In this document: piece after piece, positions 8,196 to 16,525 of the stretch
Position numbering within the stretch: the first letter of the stretch is position 1
Layout of the letters: every line of letters begins with the position of its first letter
Assembly (NCBI GenBank): GCA_945957125.1
Contig: CAMFJT010000027.1
Span: forward strand, 1-35,201
Direction: 5' to 3'
Length of the DNA: 35,201 nt
DNA from: an uncultured Rhodospirillales bacterium
GTDB lineage: Bacteria; Pseudomonadota; Alphaproteobacteria; Reyranellales; Reyranellaceae
Notes under the pieces: generated by a model
Database searches by the model: none
Seen by the model: only the letters and a program-made list of their open reading frames with translations
Told to the model about the DNA's origin: nothing
Made by a program: the position numbers and the translations under genes

Positions 8196-8918
8196 CTACG
8201 AGGCGTTGCCTGCGACCTCGACGGGAACGGGCTCCTCCCCGCCGACCATCCGATAGACGACGCCGGCCAGGGCCGCGCCGATCAAAGGGGCAAGCCAGAA
8301 CAGCCAAAGCTGCTCGATCGCCCAGCCGCCGGCGAACAACGCCGGCCCGGTGCTGCGTGCCGGGTTCACCGAGGTGCCCGTGACCGGGATGCTGACCAGG
8401 TGGATCAGGGTCAGGCAGAGGCCGATGGCGATCGGTGCGAAGCCGCGCGGCGCGCTGCCGTGGGTCGAGCCCATGATCACGAACAGGAAGCCGAACGTCA
8501 TCACGACCTCGCAAACGAAGGCCGACGCCAGGGAATAGCCGCCCGGCGAATGTTCCCCGAAGCCGTTGCTGCCGAAGCGCGCATGGACATCGAACCCGGC
8601 CTTGCCGGTGGCGATGGCATAGAGCACGGCCGCACCGGCGATCGCGCCCAGTACCTGGGCGACGATGTAGGGCAGCAACTCCGCTGCCTTGAAGCGACCG
8701 CCGGCCCACAACCCGACCGACACGGCGGGATTGAGATGGCACCCCGAGACGTGGCCGATCGCGTACGCCATGGTGAGCACGGTAAGCCCGAAGGCCAGCG
8801 CGATGCCGGCGAAACCGATCCCGAACTCGGGGAAAGCGCCGGCCAGTACAGCCGACCCACATCCGCCGAGAACCAACCACCCTGTACCGATGAATTCAGC
8901 CATGAGCTTGCGCATCAT
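8196..8918 (-). CDS. aqpZ: aquaporin Z
   Basis: 240 residues with six membrane segments and two NPA boxes (HLNPAVS at 61-67 and SVNPARS at 183-189). The selectivity filter matches water-specific AqpZ: Phe43, His173, Thr182 and Arg188. The start is placed at the MMRKLMAEF methionine because AGGAGG lies eight bases upstream of it; a seven-residue longer reading (ATG at 8939) would place that site inside the coding sequence. The protein forms tetramers in the inner membrane for rapid water flow during osmotic change. The gene converges with the AraC gene and diverges from the FMO-type flavoprotein gene; the 80-base gap holds a clean palindrome. Confidence 0.95.
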   Translation of the reverse strand: MMRKLMAEFIGTGWLVLGGCGSAVLAGAFPEFGIGFAGIALAFGLTVLTMAYAIGHVSGCHLNPAVSVGLWAGGRFKAAELLPYIVAQVLGAIAGAAVLYAIATGKAGFDVHARFGSNGFGEHSPGGYSLASAFVCEVVMTFGFLFVIMGSTHGSAPRGFAPIAIGLCLTLIHLVSIPVTGTSVNPARSTGPALFAGGWAIEQLWLFWLAPLIGAALAGVVYRMVGGEEPVPVEVAGNAS

Positions 8919-8965
8919 CGCGTGGCCCTCCTGCTGCACCCATTATAGGTGTCCAAAGCACGCGA

Positions 8966-8985
8966 ATTGTTCGCTAGAGAACAAT
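8966..8985. promoter_or_regulatory. candidate operator between aqpZ and the flavoprotein gene
   Basis: ATTGTTC-GCTAGA-GAACAAT: exact seven-base arms around a six-base centre, in the 80-base gap between divergent genes. The AT-rich arms stand out from the GC-rich surroundings. The size and symmetry suit a dimeric repressor (TetR, MarR or HxlR type), but none of these regulators is encoded next to it. Confidence 0.5.
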
Positions 8986-8998
8986 CTGTACCCGGAGA

Positions 8999-10300
8999 AT
9001 GATGGAAAGAGATCTCTCAGCGAGTGAAACGACCATGCAACCTGACAGGGTGGAAACGGCCATCGTCGGCGGCGGGCAAGCAGGCCTGACGCTCAGCCAC
9101 ATGCTCGGCAGGAAGGGGCGCCCGCATGTCGTGCTCGAACGCGCCCGCATTGCAGAACGCTGGCGCTCGGAGCGCTGGGATGGCCTGCGATTCCAGTTCC
9201 CCAACTGGTCGATCCGGCTTCCGGATTTCCCGTTTCCGCACGCCGATCCGGAGGGCTTCGCCACGAGCGGGGAGATCGTCGACTTCCTGACGGCCTATGC
9301 AGACTTCGTCGCCGCGCCCATCCGCTGCGGCGTGACCGTGACGGCCCTGCGCCGGTGCGCCGGCGATGCCGGGTTCGTCGTCGAGACATCGCAGGGGCCG
9401 ATCCACGCGGACAATGTCGTCGCTGCCACGGGTCCCTATCAGGTCCCGGTGATCCCGCCCCTGCTACCGCAGGACGCCGGCCTCCTGCAGATCCATGCCA
9501 GCCGATATCGCGCCCCCGCACAGCTTCCAGACGGCGCCGTGCTCGTCGTGGGCTCGGGAGCCTCCGGTGCCCAGATCGCCGAGGAACTCCTGCGCGCGGG
9601 CCGCCGCGTCTTTCTGTCGGTCGGCCGGCACCGGCGCTTGCCGCGCCGCTATCGCGGACGCGACCTGACGGAATGGCTGGCGGCGATGGGGCTGGATCGC
9701 ACGCCCGTCGAGAAGCGCGGCCCGGACCGGACCCTGCCGCTGATCACCGGGGCGTACGGCGGTCACACGATCGATTTCCGGGACTTCGCGGCGCAGGGCG
9801 CGGTCCTGTTGGGACGACTGCAAGCGATGTCGGGCGGCAGGCTTCACTTCGCCGCCGATCTGGCCGACAGTCTGCGTTCCGGGGATGCCGCCTACCAGGG
9901 CTTCCTCGATCTGGTCGACGGCTTCGTGGCGCGCGAAGGGCTGGACGTTCCGCCGGAGCCGGGCGCACGGCTCCTGCCACGCGATCCGCGCTGCGTGCTC
10001 GATCCCATCCGCGAACTGGCGCTCGACAAGTCCGGGTTCGGCTCGGTGATCTGGTCGACCGGCTACGCCTGCGATTTCGGCTGGATCGATCTTCCCGTGC
10101 TCGACGAGCACGGCGAGCCGCGCCATCGCGACGGCATCACCGACGTGCCGGGCCTGTATTTCCTCGGGTTGCAATGGCTTTCGAGGATGAACTCCTCGTT
10201 CCTGGTCGGCGTCGCCGAAGACGCCGCCCGGCTGGCGGACCACATTGCGGCGAGGTCGCTGGCGCCGGAAGGAGAGGCCCATCACGATCCGCGCGGGTGA
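8999..10300 (+). CDS. FMO-type flavin-containing monooxygenase / NAD(P)-binding oxidoreductase
   Basis: 433 residues. Two dinucleotide folds are visible: FAD-binding GGGQAG (24-29) after the first strand and NADPH-binding GSGASG (185-190), with the linking ATGPY motif (143-147). This is the layout of FMO and CzcO/YpdA-like oxidoreductases, and the short segment IHASRY corresponds to the FMO fingerprint region, though the leading FxG is replaced. It probably oxygenates an organic substrate with NADPH and O2; substrate unknown. Possible starts are ATG 8999, 9002 and 9035; GGAG sits best before 9002. The downstream exporter gene starts three bases after its stop, suggesting joint export of substrate or product. 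Confidence 0.85.
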   Translation: MMERDLSASETTMQPDRVETAIVGGGQAGLTLSHMLGRKGRPHVVLERARIAERWRSERWDGLRFQFPNWSIRLPDFPFPHADPEGFATSGEIVDFLTAYADFVAAPIRCGVTVTALRRCAGDAGFVVETSQGPIHADNVVAATGPYQVPVIPPLLPQDAGLLQIHASRYRAPAQLPDGAVLVVGSGASGAQIAEELLRAGRRVFLSVGRHRRLPRRYRGRDLTEWLAAMGLDRTPVEKRGPDRTLPLITGAYGGHTIDFRDFAAQGAVLLGRLQAMSGGRLHFAADLADSLRSGDAAYQGFLDLVDGFVAREGLDVPPEPGARLLPRDPRCVLDPIRELALDKSGFGSVIWSTGYACDFGWIDLPVLDEHGEPRHRDGITDVPGLYFLGLQWLSRMNSSFLVGVAEDAARLADHIAARSLAPEGEAHHDPRG

Positions 10301-10303
10301 GCG

Positions 10304-11158
10304 ATGATCCGCACGTTTACCCTGACCAGCGTCGCGATCCTGTGCTTTGCGGCGAACTCGCTGCTCTGCCGCCTTGCGCTGGCACCGAACCTGATCGATC
10401 CGGCGACCTTCACCAGCGTCCGCGTCGCCTCGGCCGCGGCGCTGCTGACGATCTGGGTGCTGGCCCGACGCAAGGAATTCCCCCGGCGTGCCTATGCCGA
10501 CGCGCGATCGATCGCGGCGTTGCTCGGCTACATGGCGTTCTTCTCGTTCGGCTATACGCGGCTCGGCGCGGGGACCGGCGCACTGATGCTCATCGGCGGG
10601 GTGCAGCTCACGATGCTCCACGTCGCATGGCGCGAGGGCGAGCGGTTCTCGCTCCTCGCCTGGCTCGGGCTCGGCCTTGCCCTGCTCGGCGTGGTCTATC
10701 TCGTCCTCCCCGGCGTCAGCGCGCCCGATCCGCTCGGTGCCGTGCTGATGGCGGTCTCCGGCGCCTCCTTCGGGCTGTTCTCCCTTCTCGCCCGGCGCGG
10801 CAGCGATCCCGTCGAGGTCAATGCCAGCAACCTGCTGTGGTGCCTGCCGCCGGTGGCGCTGGTCAACCTATGCCTGCTCGGCGAGTTCACCGGCACGCCT
10901 GCGGGCTTCGCCCTGGCGATCGCCTCCGGTGCGCTGGCGACGGGGCTCGGCTACATCGTCTGGTATATGGCGGTGCGCAGCCTCACCGCGGGACAGGCCG
11001 CGACGGTGCAGCTTTCGATGCCCGCCGTCACCGCGCTCGGCGGCGTGATCTTCCTCGCCGAGCCTCTGACATCGAGGCTGCTCGTCGCCTCCACCGCGAT
11101 GATCGGCGGCATCGCCCTTGTCATGATCCAACGCGCCCGTCCTCGGCCGGACCCATGA
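10304..11158 (+). CDS. EamA family DMT transporter
   Basis: 284 residues, about ten membrane segments made of two repeated halves, as expected for the drug/metabolite transporter superfamily (EamA/RhaT). The first half begins AILCFAANSLLCRLAL and the second shows the typical GALATGLGYIVWYMAVR and PAVTALGGVIFLAEPLT near the end. Family members usually export amino acids or other metabolites. The gene is tightly coupled to the flavoprotein gene upstream (three-base gap), and the pair probably forms one unit under the palindrome at 8966-8985. Substrate not inferable. Confidence 0.88.
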   Translation: MIRTFTLTSVAILCFAANSLLCRLALAPNLIDPATFTSVRVASAAALLTIWVLARRKEFPRRAYADARSIAALLGYMAFFSFGYTRLGAGTGALMLIGGVQLTMLHVAWREGERFSLLAWLGLGLALLGVVYLVLPGVSAPDPLGAVLMAVSGASFGLFSLLARRGSDPVEVNASNLLWCLPPVALVNLCLLGEFTGTPAGFALAIASGALATGLGYIVWYMAVRSLTAGQAATVQLSMPAVTALGGVIFLAEPLTSRLLVASTAMIGGIALVMIQRARPRPDP

Positions 11159-11209
11159 CCGTGCTCGCGCCGCCATATCGACGCGGTTGCAAGCATCGAA
11201 CTCGACCTG

Positions 11210-11239
11210 TTGAGCTTCTTCATCGCTTTTCGCTAAGCT
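11210..11239 (+). promoter_or_regulatory. candidate promoter for the EVE-like/HNH gene
   Basis: TTGAGC (11210-11215), 18-base spacer, TAAGCT (11234-11239), nine bases before the ATG. As with the protease gene, no Shine-Dalgarno sequence is seen, so a very short or absent leader is possible. Pattern evidence only. Confidence 0.3.
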
Positions 11240-11248
11240 ATTGCGCGC

Positions 11249-12253
11249 ATGGCCCAATACTGGTGGGTAAATCACAAGCAGACTTTCCGCCACGAGATCG
11301 AGCGGCAATATCTGTGGTCGCCCAAAGCCAAGAAGAATTCCACTCGAAGCGTCTTCTACGACAACATGCGGGGCGCCTCTCCCGGCGACCTTGTTCTATC
11401 CTATGCCGACGGAGCCATCCGCTTCGTGGGAAGGATCGCCGAATTTGCATTTACCGCTCCCAAGCCCACCGAATTCGGCAAGACGGGATCGAACTGGAGC
11501 AATGAAGGCTGGCTTCTGCCGGTGTTCTGGACACCCCTGCTTCCCGCGGTTCGACCGAAGGACTTGCTTGCCGTCCTCGCACCGTTGCTTCCGCAGAAAT
11601 ACTCTCCCGTTCAGCCCGCGACCGGGAACGGCAATCAGGGTGTCTATCTGGCAGAGATCCCCAAGGCGGTCTTCGATGCCATCGTCGCAGTTGCTACCGT
11701 GGACTACGTGGTCCTGGCCAGCGGAGGCGCCAACAGCCTCACATTCCAGACCGTCCAGGAGCAATTGGACGACGAAGTCGAACGGACTGTCGCCGCCGAT
11801 CCGGCACTCGACAGCACGTCCAGAACCGCCATCATCCAGGCCCGTCGCGGACAGGGAACATATCGCCGGAACGTCGAAGCCAACGAAAAGTCGTGTCGTC
11901 TGACCGGCATTACCAATCCCGCGCTCTTGATCGCGAGCCACATAAGGCCGTGGCGTTCCTGCGAGACTTCTTCGCAACGCCTCGACGGCATGAACGGACT
12001 CTTGCTCACGCCAGACGCCGATCTCCTGTTCGACCGTGGCTTCATCACCTTCGAGGACGATGGCGCGGTCCGCGTGTCGCCTCGCTTCGCTCGCGACGAC
12101 CTGCGAAGGCTTGGGCTCGGCGAACCGACATGGAAGCTGCTGGGTTTCTCCGAGCCGCCAAGGGCGTGGGAACCCAACGGCTTCGATGTCAAGCAGCGCG
12201 AGTATCTCTCCTATCACCGTTCGAACGTCTATATCGGCGAGGCCACTCGCTGA
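11249..12253 (+). CDS. EVE-like/HNH endonuclease, predicted modification-dependent restriction enzyme
   Basis: 334 residues in two parts. The N-terminal ~150 residues (YWWVNHKQTFRHEIE, YLWSPK, GDLVLSYADG, FVGRIAEF) match the EVE/PUA-like domain found at the front of a known group of stand-alone HNH enzymes; such domains recognise modified cytosine. The C-terminal part (about 210-275) is an HNH_2 nuclease: CRLTG, ASHIRPW with His231, and MNGLLL with Asn249. The last histidine of the motif, normally in DHLFDRGF, is Leu259 here (DLLFDRGF), so activity is uncertain. Codon use is visibly less GC-biased than in the neighbours, which suggests transfer. No methyltransferase accompanies it, as expected for type IV restriction. 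Confidence 0.8.
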   Translation: MAQYWWVNHKQTFRHEIERQYLWSPKAKKNSTRSVFYDNMRGASPGDLVLSYADGAIRFVGRIAEFAFTAPKPTEFGKTGSNWSNEGWLLPVFWTPLLPAVRPKDLLAVLAPLLPQKYSPVQPATGNGNQGVYLAEIPKAVFDAIVAVATVDYVVLASGGANSLTFQTVQEQLDDEVERTVAADPALDSTSRTAIIQARRGQGTYRRNVEANEKSCRLTGITNPALLIASHIRPWRSCETSSQRLDGMNGLLLTPDADLLFDRGFITFEDDGAVRVSPRFARDDLRRLGLGEPTWKLLGFSEPPRAWEPNGFDVKQREYLSYHRSNVYIGEATR

Positions 12254-12277
12254 GCGCCTCGCTGCGGCCGTATCGGC

Positions 12278-13339
12278 CTAAACCCGGGCGATGATCGCGA
12301 CCGGGCCGCCGCCGGCCGGGCCCTGATGCTCGGCGCCTCCGGAGACGTAGAGCATCGTGTCGCCGATCACGCCGGCCAGCACACCGCCGACCAGGGCGCG
12401 GGCGTGGCGGGTGGAGTGGATGTCGCTGTCATCGAGCATGGTGTGGCGCCGGCCCCGGATCTCGCCGGTCGGCGCGGCCTCGGCCTTGGCGAGCACGGCG
12501 ACGGTTTCGCCGCCGAGCGCGGCCAGGACGCGGCGGGCGGCCTCGGCATCGATGGCGTCCTTCATCACGCCGTGGCCGATCACCAGGTCGCCGGTCCAAC
12601 CCGACGAGTTGCCCAGAACGACGATCTCGTTGCGCAGCAGCTCGACCCCGGCCGAGGTGCTGGCGACGCGTGAGTAGAGCGACCAGTCCTTGCCGACCGC
12701 CGGCTCGGGCGCGGCCTCGATCTCGCCCAGCGCCAGCGCGACGCCGAGCGCCGAGGCGCCGCGGGACAAGGCCATGGAATGGTAGGTGTCCTCGGTGGCG
12801 GTCCGCGCGCCCCGCCGTGCTGCCTCCTCGATGCGCTCCTTGGTCAGCAGCGGGCACTTGATCTGCACGAAATGGACGTCGGCCGGCGAGACGATTCCGG
12901 CGTCCTTCATGGCGGCGCCGACGGCGGCGGCGGTCTCCCCGATCTGCGCCGTCCGGCCGATCTCCTCCGGCGTGAACGGCCGCGTCAGGCCCACGCCGAT
13001 CGCCAGGCGCGGCGCGGTCGGGGCCGCCGTTCCTTCCTCGCGGCAGAACACCAGCAGGTGCGGCGACAGCCCGCCCTCGGTGCCGCCCGACATCACGATG
13101 GCGACGCGCTTCTCGACCTCGGCCAGCGGGCAGCCGACCCGCTCGGCCAGGAGCAGCTTCAACGCCAGGGTGGCATAGCCACGCGTGAAATCGTTGACGC
13201 AGCCATTGCCCTCGGTCTTGCCGACGATGGCCACGATGGTGGCGGGATCGACTTCGCCCCGGTCGATCGCTGCAGCGAGGGCGGCGGTGTCGTGCGGGCC
13301 GGCGGTGGGCAGCCGCAGCACCTTGGCGCGGCGCGCCAT
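12278..13339 (-). CDS. ring-opening amidohydrolase (cyanuric acid hydrolase/barbiturase family)
   Basis: 353 residues built from three similar domains, the signature of the small AtzD/TrzD/barbiturase family. Each domain contributes a lysine and a serine motif: Lys41 (GKTEGNG) with Ser84 (SGGTEGG), Lys161 (QIKCPLL) with the STSAG block around 227-230, and Lys285 (LAKAEA) with Ser333 ([13 protein letters not shown]). The length is normal and no key motif is missing. Known members hydrolyse one amide bond in cyanuric acid or barbiturate; others have no known substrate. It is the last gene of an ABC-import operon, starting one base after the permease stop, so the importer very likely supplies its substrate. 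Cyanurate versus barbiturate versus another ring cannot be decided here. Confidence 0.9.
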   Translation of the reverse strand: MARRAKVLRLPTAGPHDTAALAAAIDRGEVDPATIVAIVGKTEGNGCVNDFTRGYATLALKLLLAERVGCPLAEVEKRVAIVMSGGTEGGLSPHLLVFCREEGTAAPTAPRLAIGVGLTRPFTPEEIGRTAQIGETAAAVGAAMKDAGIVSPADVHFVQIKCPLLTKERIEEAARRGARTATEDTYHSMALSRGASALGVALALGEIEAAPEPAVGKDWSLYSRVASTSAGVELLRNEIVVLGNSSGWTGDLVIGHGVMKDAIDAEAARRVLAALGGETVAVLAKAEAAPTGEIRGRRHTMLDDSDIHSTRHARALVGGVLAGVIGDTMLYVSGGAEHQGPAGGGPVAIIARV

Positions 13340-13340
13340 C

Positions 13341-14183
13341 TCAGGCCGCCTTGCCCGCGTCGCTGCCCAGCCGCTCGCGCCGGCGGCGCACGATGACGGT
13401 CGAGACCAGCGCCAGCGCGATCACGAGGAAGGAGAGGCCGGTGGTCACCGTTCCCAGCGCATAGAGCACCGGCGTGGTGACGTTGGTGGTCATGCCGTAG
13501 ATCTCGAGCGGCAAGGTGTTGAAGGTGCCGGCGGTGTAGAGGCTGCGCGCGAACTCGTCGTAGCTCAGCGTGAAGCCGAACAGCCCGACGCCGATCAGGC
13601 TGGGCAGCAGGATCGGCACGATGACGTGGCGCACGGTCTGCCACGAGGTCGCGCCGAGGTCGCGCGCGGCTTCCTCGAAGCGCCGGTCGAAGCGGTTGAA
13701 CACGGCGAACATGATCAGCAGGCCGAACGGCAGGGTCCAGGTGAGATGCGCGCCGAACGCCGAGCTGTACCAGGCGGGATCCAGGCCCAGGACGCGGAAC
13801 AGCAGGCCGATGCCGAGGCTGATCAGGATCGAGGGCACGATCAGGCTGGCGATGGCGAGGTAGAAGATCACGGTCGAGCCGCGGAAGCGGCTGCGGAAGG
13901 CGAGACCGGCGGCGAACGACGCCAGCACGGTGACGACCATGGTCGCCAGCCCGAGCACGATCGAGCGCTGGAAGGAGCCGGCGAAGTCGCCGACCATCTG
14001 CTTCTCGAAGAGGTTGCCGAACCAGTAGAGCGACACGCCGCGCATCGGGAAGGTCAGGTTGCCCGACGGTCCCTGGAACGACAGGATCGTGATGGTGATC
14101 GTGGGCCCGTAGAGGAACAGCACGAACAGGACGAAGAAGGCGGTGAGCAGCCAGAAGGCGGGACCGCGGCGTTGCTGCAGCAC
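13341..14183 (-). CDS. ABC transporter permease, spermidine/putrescine (PotC) type
   Basis: 280 residues with about six membrane segments. The cytoplasmic coupling loop reads [21 protein letters not shown] (around residues 189-209), the EAA motif that contacts the ATPase. N-terminal order and length match the second permease of PotABCD-like systems. The start is GTG at 14181-14183, one base after the stop of the first permease gene, with AGGAG inside the end of that gene. It forms the inner-membrane channel with the PotB-like partner. Confidence 0.92.
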   Translation of the reverse strand: MLQQRRGPAFWLLTAFFVLFVLFLYGPTITITILSFQGPSGNLTFPMRGVSLYWFGNLFEKQMVGDFAGSFQRSIVLGLATMVVTVLASFAAGLAFRSRFRGSTVIFYLAIASLIVPSILISLGIGLLFRVLGLDPAWYSSAFGAHLTWTLPFGLLIMFAVFNRFDRRFEEAARDLGATSWQTVRHVIVPILLPSLIGVGLFGFTLSYDEFARSLYTAGTFNTLPLEIYGMTTNVTTPVLYALGTVTTGLSFLVIALALVSTVIVRRRRERLGSDAGKAA

Positions 14184-14184
14184 C

Positions 14185-15039
14185 TCACAGCTCCTTTCGG
14201 ATGTCGACCAGGCGCATCATGACGGCAACCGTCAGCAGCACCAGGATCAGCAGCACCACGGCGTTGGCCGCGGCGGCGGGATACTGCAGCAGCGACATGG
14301 CGTTCATCATCATCAGCCCCACCGAGGCGGTCTGCCCGCCGCTCATCAGCCGCACGGTGACGAAGTCGCCCATCACGATGGTGACGACGAAGATCGAGCC
14401 GATCGCGATGCCCGGCTTGCACAGCGGCAGGATGACGTTCCACAGCGTCTGCCAGCCCGATGCGCCGCCGTCGCGCGCCGCCTCGAGCAGGCTGCGGTCG
14501 ATGCGCACCATGGAGTTGAAGATCGGCACGACCATGAACAGCGTGTAGAGGTGCACGTAGGCCAGCACGACCGCGAAGTTGGAGAACAGCAGGAACTCGA
14601 GCGGCTCGTGGATGAGTCCGAGCTGCAGCAGCGCGGAGTTCATCAGCCCGTTGCGGCCGAGGAACGGGATCCACGAGATCATGCGGATGATGTTCGAGGT
14701 CCAGAACGGGATCGTGCAGACCAGGAACAGCACCGTCTGCCAGGTCGGCGAGCGGACGTAGAAGGCGAGATAATAGGCGATGACGAAGCCGATCAGCAGG
14801 GTCAGCACCCAGGTGATGACGGCGAACTGCAGCGTCTGCAGGTAGGTCTGCCACGTCACCGGCGAGAGCAGCAGCTCCTCGTAATTCTGCAGCAGGAAGG
14901 CCGGGATGATCTGGGTCGTGCTGTAGTCGAAGAAGCTCACCACCACGATCGTGACGATCGGCACGACGAGGAACAGCAGGAACACCAGCGACAGCGGCGC
15001 GACCTGCAGATAGGTGACCCAGGAATTGACTCGATTCAT
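14185..15039 (-). CDS. ABC transporter permease, spermidine/putrescine (PotB) type
   Basis: 284 residues, about six membrane segments, with the coupling-loop motif LEAARDGGASGWQTLWNVILP near residues 186-206. It resembles PotB/HisM-class first permeases: a long periplasmic loop after segment 1 (TQIIPAFLLQNYEELL) and the IPFWTSNIIRMISW segment. Its start lies just beyond a 103-base perfect palindrome that separates it from the binding-protein gene. An upstream AGAGGA from the palindrome arm lies somewhat far (about 13 bases) from the ATG at 15039. Confidence 0.92.
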   Translation of the reverse strand: MNRVNSWVTYLQVAPLSLVFLLFLVVPIVTIVVVSFFDYSTTQIIPAFLLQNYEELLLSPVTWQTYLQTLQFAVITWVLTLLIGFVIAYYLAFYVRSPTWQTVLFLVCTIPFWTSNIIRMISWIPFLGRNGLMNSALLQLGLIHEPLEFLLFSNFAVVLAYVHLYTLFMVVPIFNSMVRIDRSLLEAARDGGASGWQTLWNVILPLCKPGIAIGSIFVVTIVMGDFVTVRLMSGGQTASVGLMMMNAMSLLQYPAAAANAVVLLILVLLTVAVMMRLVDIRKEL

Positions 15040-15046
15040 CTCGTTT

Positions 15047-15149
15047 CATGTTCCTCTCCCCCGCAGGGGGAGAGGCTAGGAGAGGGGGTTACAGAGGATG
15101 TGCGCCACCCCCTCTCCTAGCCTCTCCCCCTGCGGGGGAGAGGAACATG
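15047..15149. repeat. perfect 43-bp-arm palindrome inside the ABC operon
   Basis: Left arm 15047-15089 and right arm 15107-15149 are exact reverse complements; the loop is 17 bases. Each arm itself contains the smaller palindrome CCTCTCCCCCGCAGGGGGAG, so the RNA can fold in two ways. It fills almost the whole gap between the binding-protein stop and the first permease start. Related GC-rich palindromes occur near 26799-27004 and 30709-30836, so this is a dispersed family rather than a unique regulator. Confidence 0.9.
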
Positions 15150-15176
15150 AGGAGGAGGAAGGCTCGTGCGTCGTCT

Positions 15177-16466
15177 TTACGCCGCGATGAACTGGTTCCA
15201 CTTCTGGACCATGTAGCGGTCCTCATCCATCACCGCGTTCCAGCAGGCGACGGCGCCCATGCGGTCGTAGAACGAGCCGCCGTCACGCACCGCGCCGGCC
15301 TTCTCGACGACCTGGCCTTGCGGGTTCTTGATGTCGCCCTTGGCGGGCTTGCCTTCCATCCAGAAGCCCCACTCGTCCTCGGTCATGTTGGCCTTGGCCG
15401 TATCGAGCACCGCTGAGTAGTACCCTTGGCGATTGAGGAAGGCGCCGACCCAGCCGGACAGGTACCAGTTGATGTAGTCGTAGGCCGCGTCGAGTTGCGC
15501 GCCCTGCAGGTGCTTGGCGAGCGCCAGGCCGCCGCCCCAGGCGCGATAGCCTTCCTTGAGGGGCTGGTAGGTACAGGGCACGCCCTTGCCGCGCACCGCC
15601 GACACCGCCGGCGACCACATCGACTGGATCACGACCTCACCCGAGGTCATGAGATTGACCGATTCGTCGAAGGTCTTCCAGAAGGCGCGGAATTGCCCCT
15701 CCTTCTTGGTCTTGATCAGGAATTCGATCGTCTTGTCGATCTCCGCCTTGGTCATGTTGCCCTTGTCGCCGTACTTCACGATGCCGGCCGCCTCGCAGAT
15801 CATCGCGGCGTCCATGATTCCGATCGACGGGATGTTCAGGATCGAGGTCTTCCCCTTGAACTTCGGATCGAGGATGTCCTTCCAGGAATCGATCTTGCGG
15901 CCGACCAGGTCGGGCCGGATGCCGAGCGTGTCGGCGTTGTAGATCGTGGGCACCGCCGTGAACCACTGGGTCTGGCCCTTGGCGAACTTGGTCGAGCCGG
16001 CACCTTCTACGAAGCTCACCGTGCTGGGTGCCGTTCCCTGGGCGATGACGCTGTCGGGCTTCAGCTTGCCGGTGGTGAAGATCGGCACGATCTTGTCGAA
16101 CAGCTTGATCTTCTTGACGTCCATCGCCTGCAGCGTGTTCGCTGGGAAGACCTTCTTGATCATCCAGTATTCGATGTCACCGATGTCGAAGGAGTTCGGC
16201 TGCGTCACGACGCGCTGCACCACCGCATCGGAATCGAGCGCCGTCATCTGCAGCGTGATGCCGAGATCGGCCTTGCACTTCTCGGCGATCTCGTTGATCG
16301 CCGACACGCCGGTACCGCACTGGCGCAGGACGATGTTCTTGTTATTCTGCGCCCAGATCACCGGGAAGCCAGTGATCGCGCCGCTGCCGACTGCGGCTCC
16401 CGCCATGCCGGCCGCACCCTTGAGCATTCTGCGACGGCCGATGCCGCCATTCGATTTCCGAGCCAT
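15177..16466 (-). CDS. ABC transporter substrate-binding protein (spermidine/putrescine PotD type), Tat-exported
   Basis: 429 residues from the ATG at 16466, chosen because AGGAGG lies eight bases upstream; a TTG six codons earlier would include that site in the coding sequence. The N-terminus holds a twin-arginine signal (GRRRMLKGAAGMAGAAVG, about 10-27) with likely cleavage near VIWA-QN. The body is an SBP_bac_8-like fold, with WFTAVPTIYNADTLGIRPD and a polyamine-type SWKDILDPKFKGKTSI block. Tat export implies folding, possibly with tight ligand or partner, before secretion. Given the neighbouring ring-opening hydrolase the ligand is more likely a cyclic N-compound than a polyamine, which is inference from context. 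Confidence 0.9.
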   Translation of the reverse strand: MARKSNGGIGRRRMLKGAAGMAGAAVGSGAITGFPVIWAQNNKNIVLRQCGTGVSAINEIAEKCKADLGITLQMTALDSDAVVQRVVTQPNSFDIGDIEYWMIKKVFPANTLQAMDVKKIKLFDKIVPIFTTGKLKPDSVIAQGTAPSTVSFVEGAGSTKFAKGQTQWFTAVPTIYNADTLGIRPDLVGRKIDSWKDILDPKFKGKTSILNIPSIGIMDAAMICEAAGIVKYGDKGNMTKAEIDKTIEFLIKTKKEGQFRAFWKTFDESVNLMTSGEVVIQSMWSPAVSAVRGKGVPCTYQPLKEGYRAWGGGLALAKHLQGAQLDAAYDYINWYLSGWVGAFLNRQGYYSAVLDTAKANMTEDEWGFWMEGKPAKGDIKNPQGQVVEKAGAVRDGGSFYDRMGAVACWNAVMDEDRYMVQKWNQFIAA

Positions 16467-16525
16467 CTCGTCTTCCTCCTTCAAGCCTCGACGGCGCGGG
16501 GCCGCCTCCCTTACTCAACGCCCCT

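Noticed and set aside
16467-16484. TTG start for the binding protein
   Set aside because: It would translate the AGGAGG ribosome site; ATG 16466 has ideal spacing.
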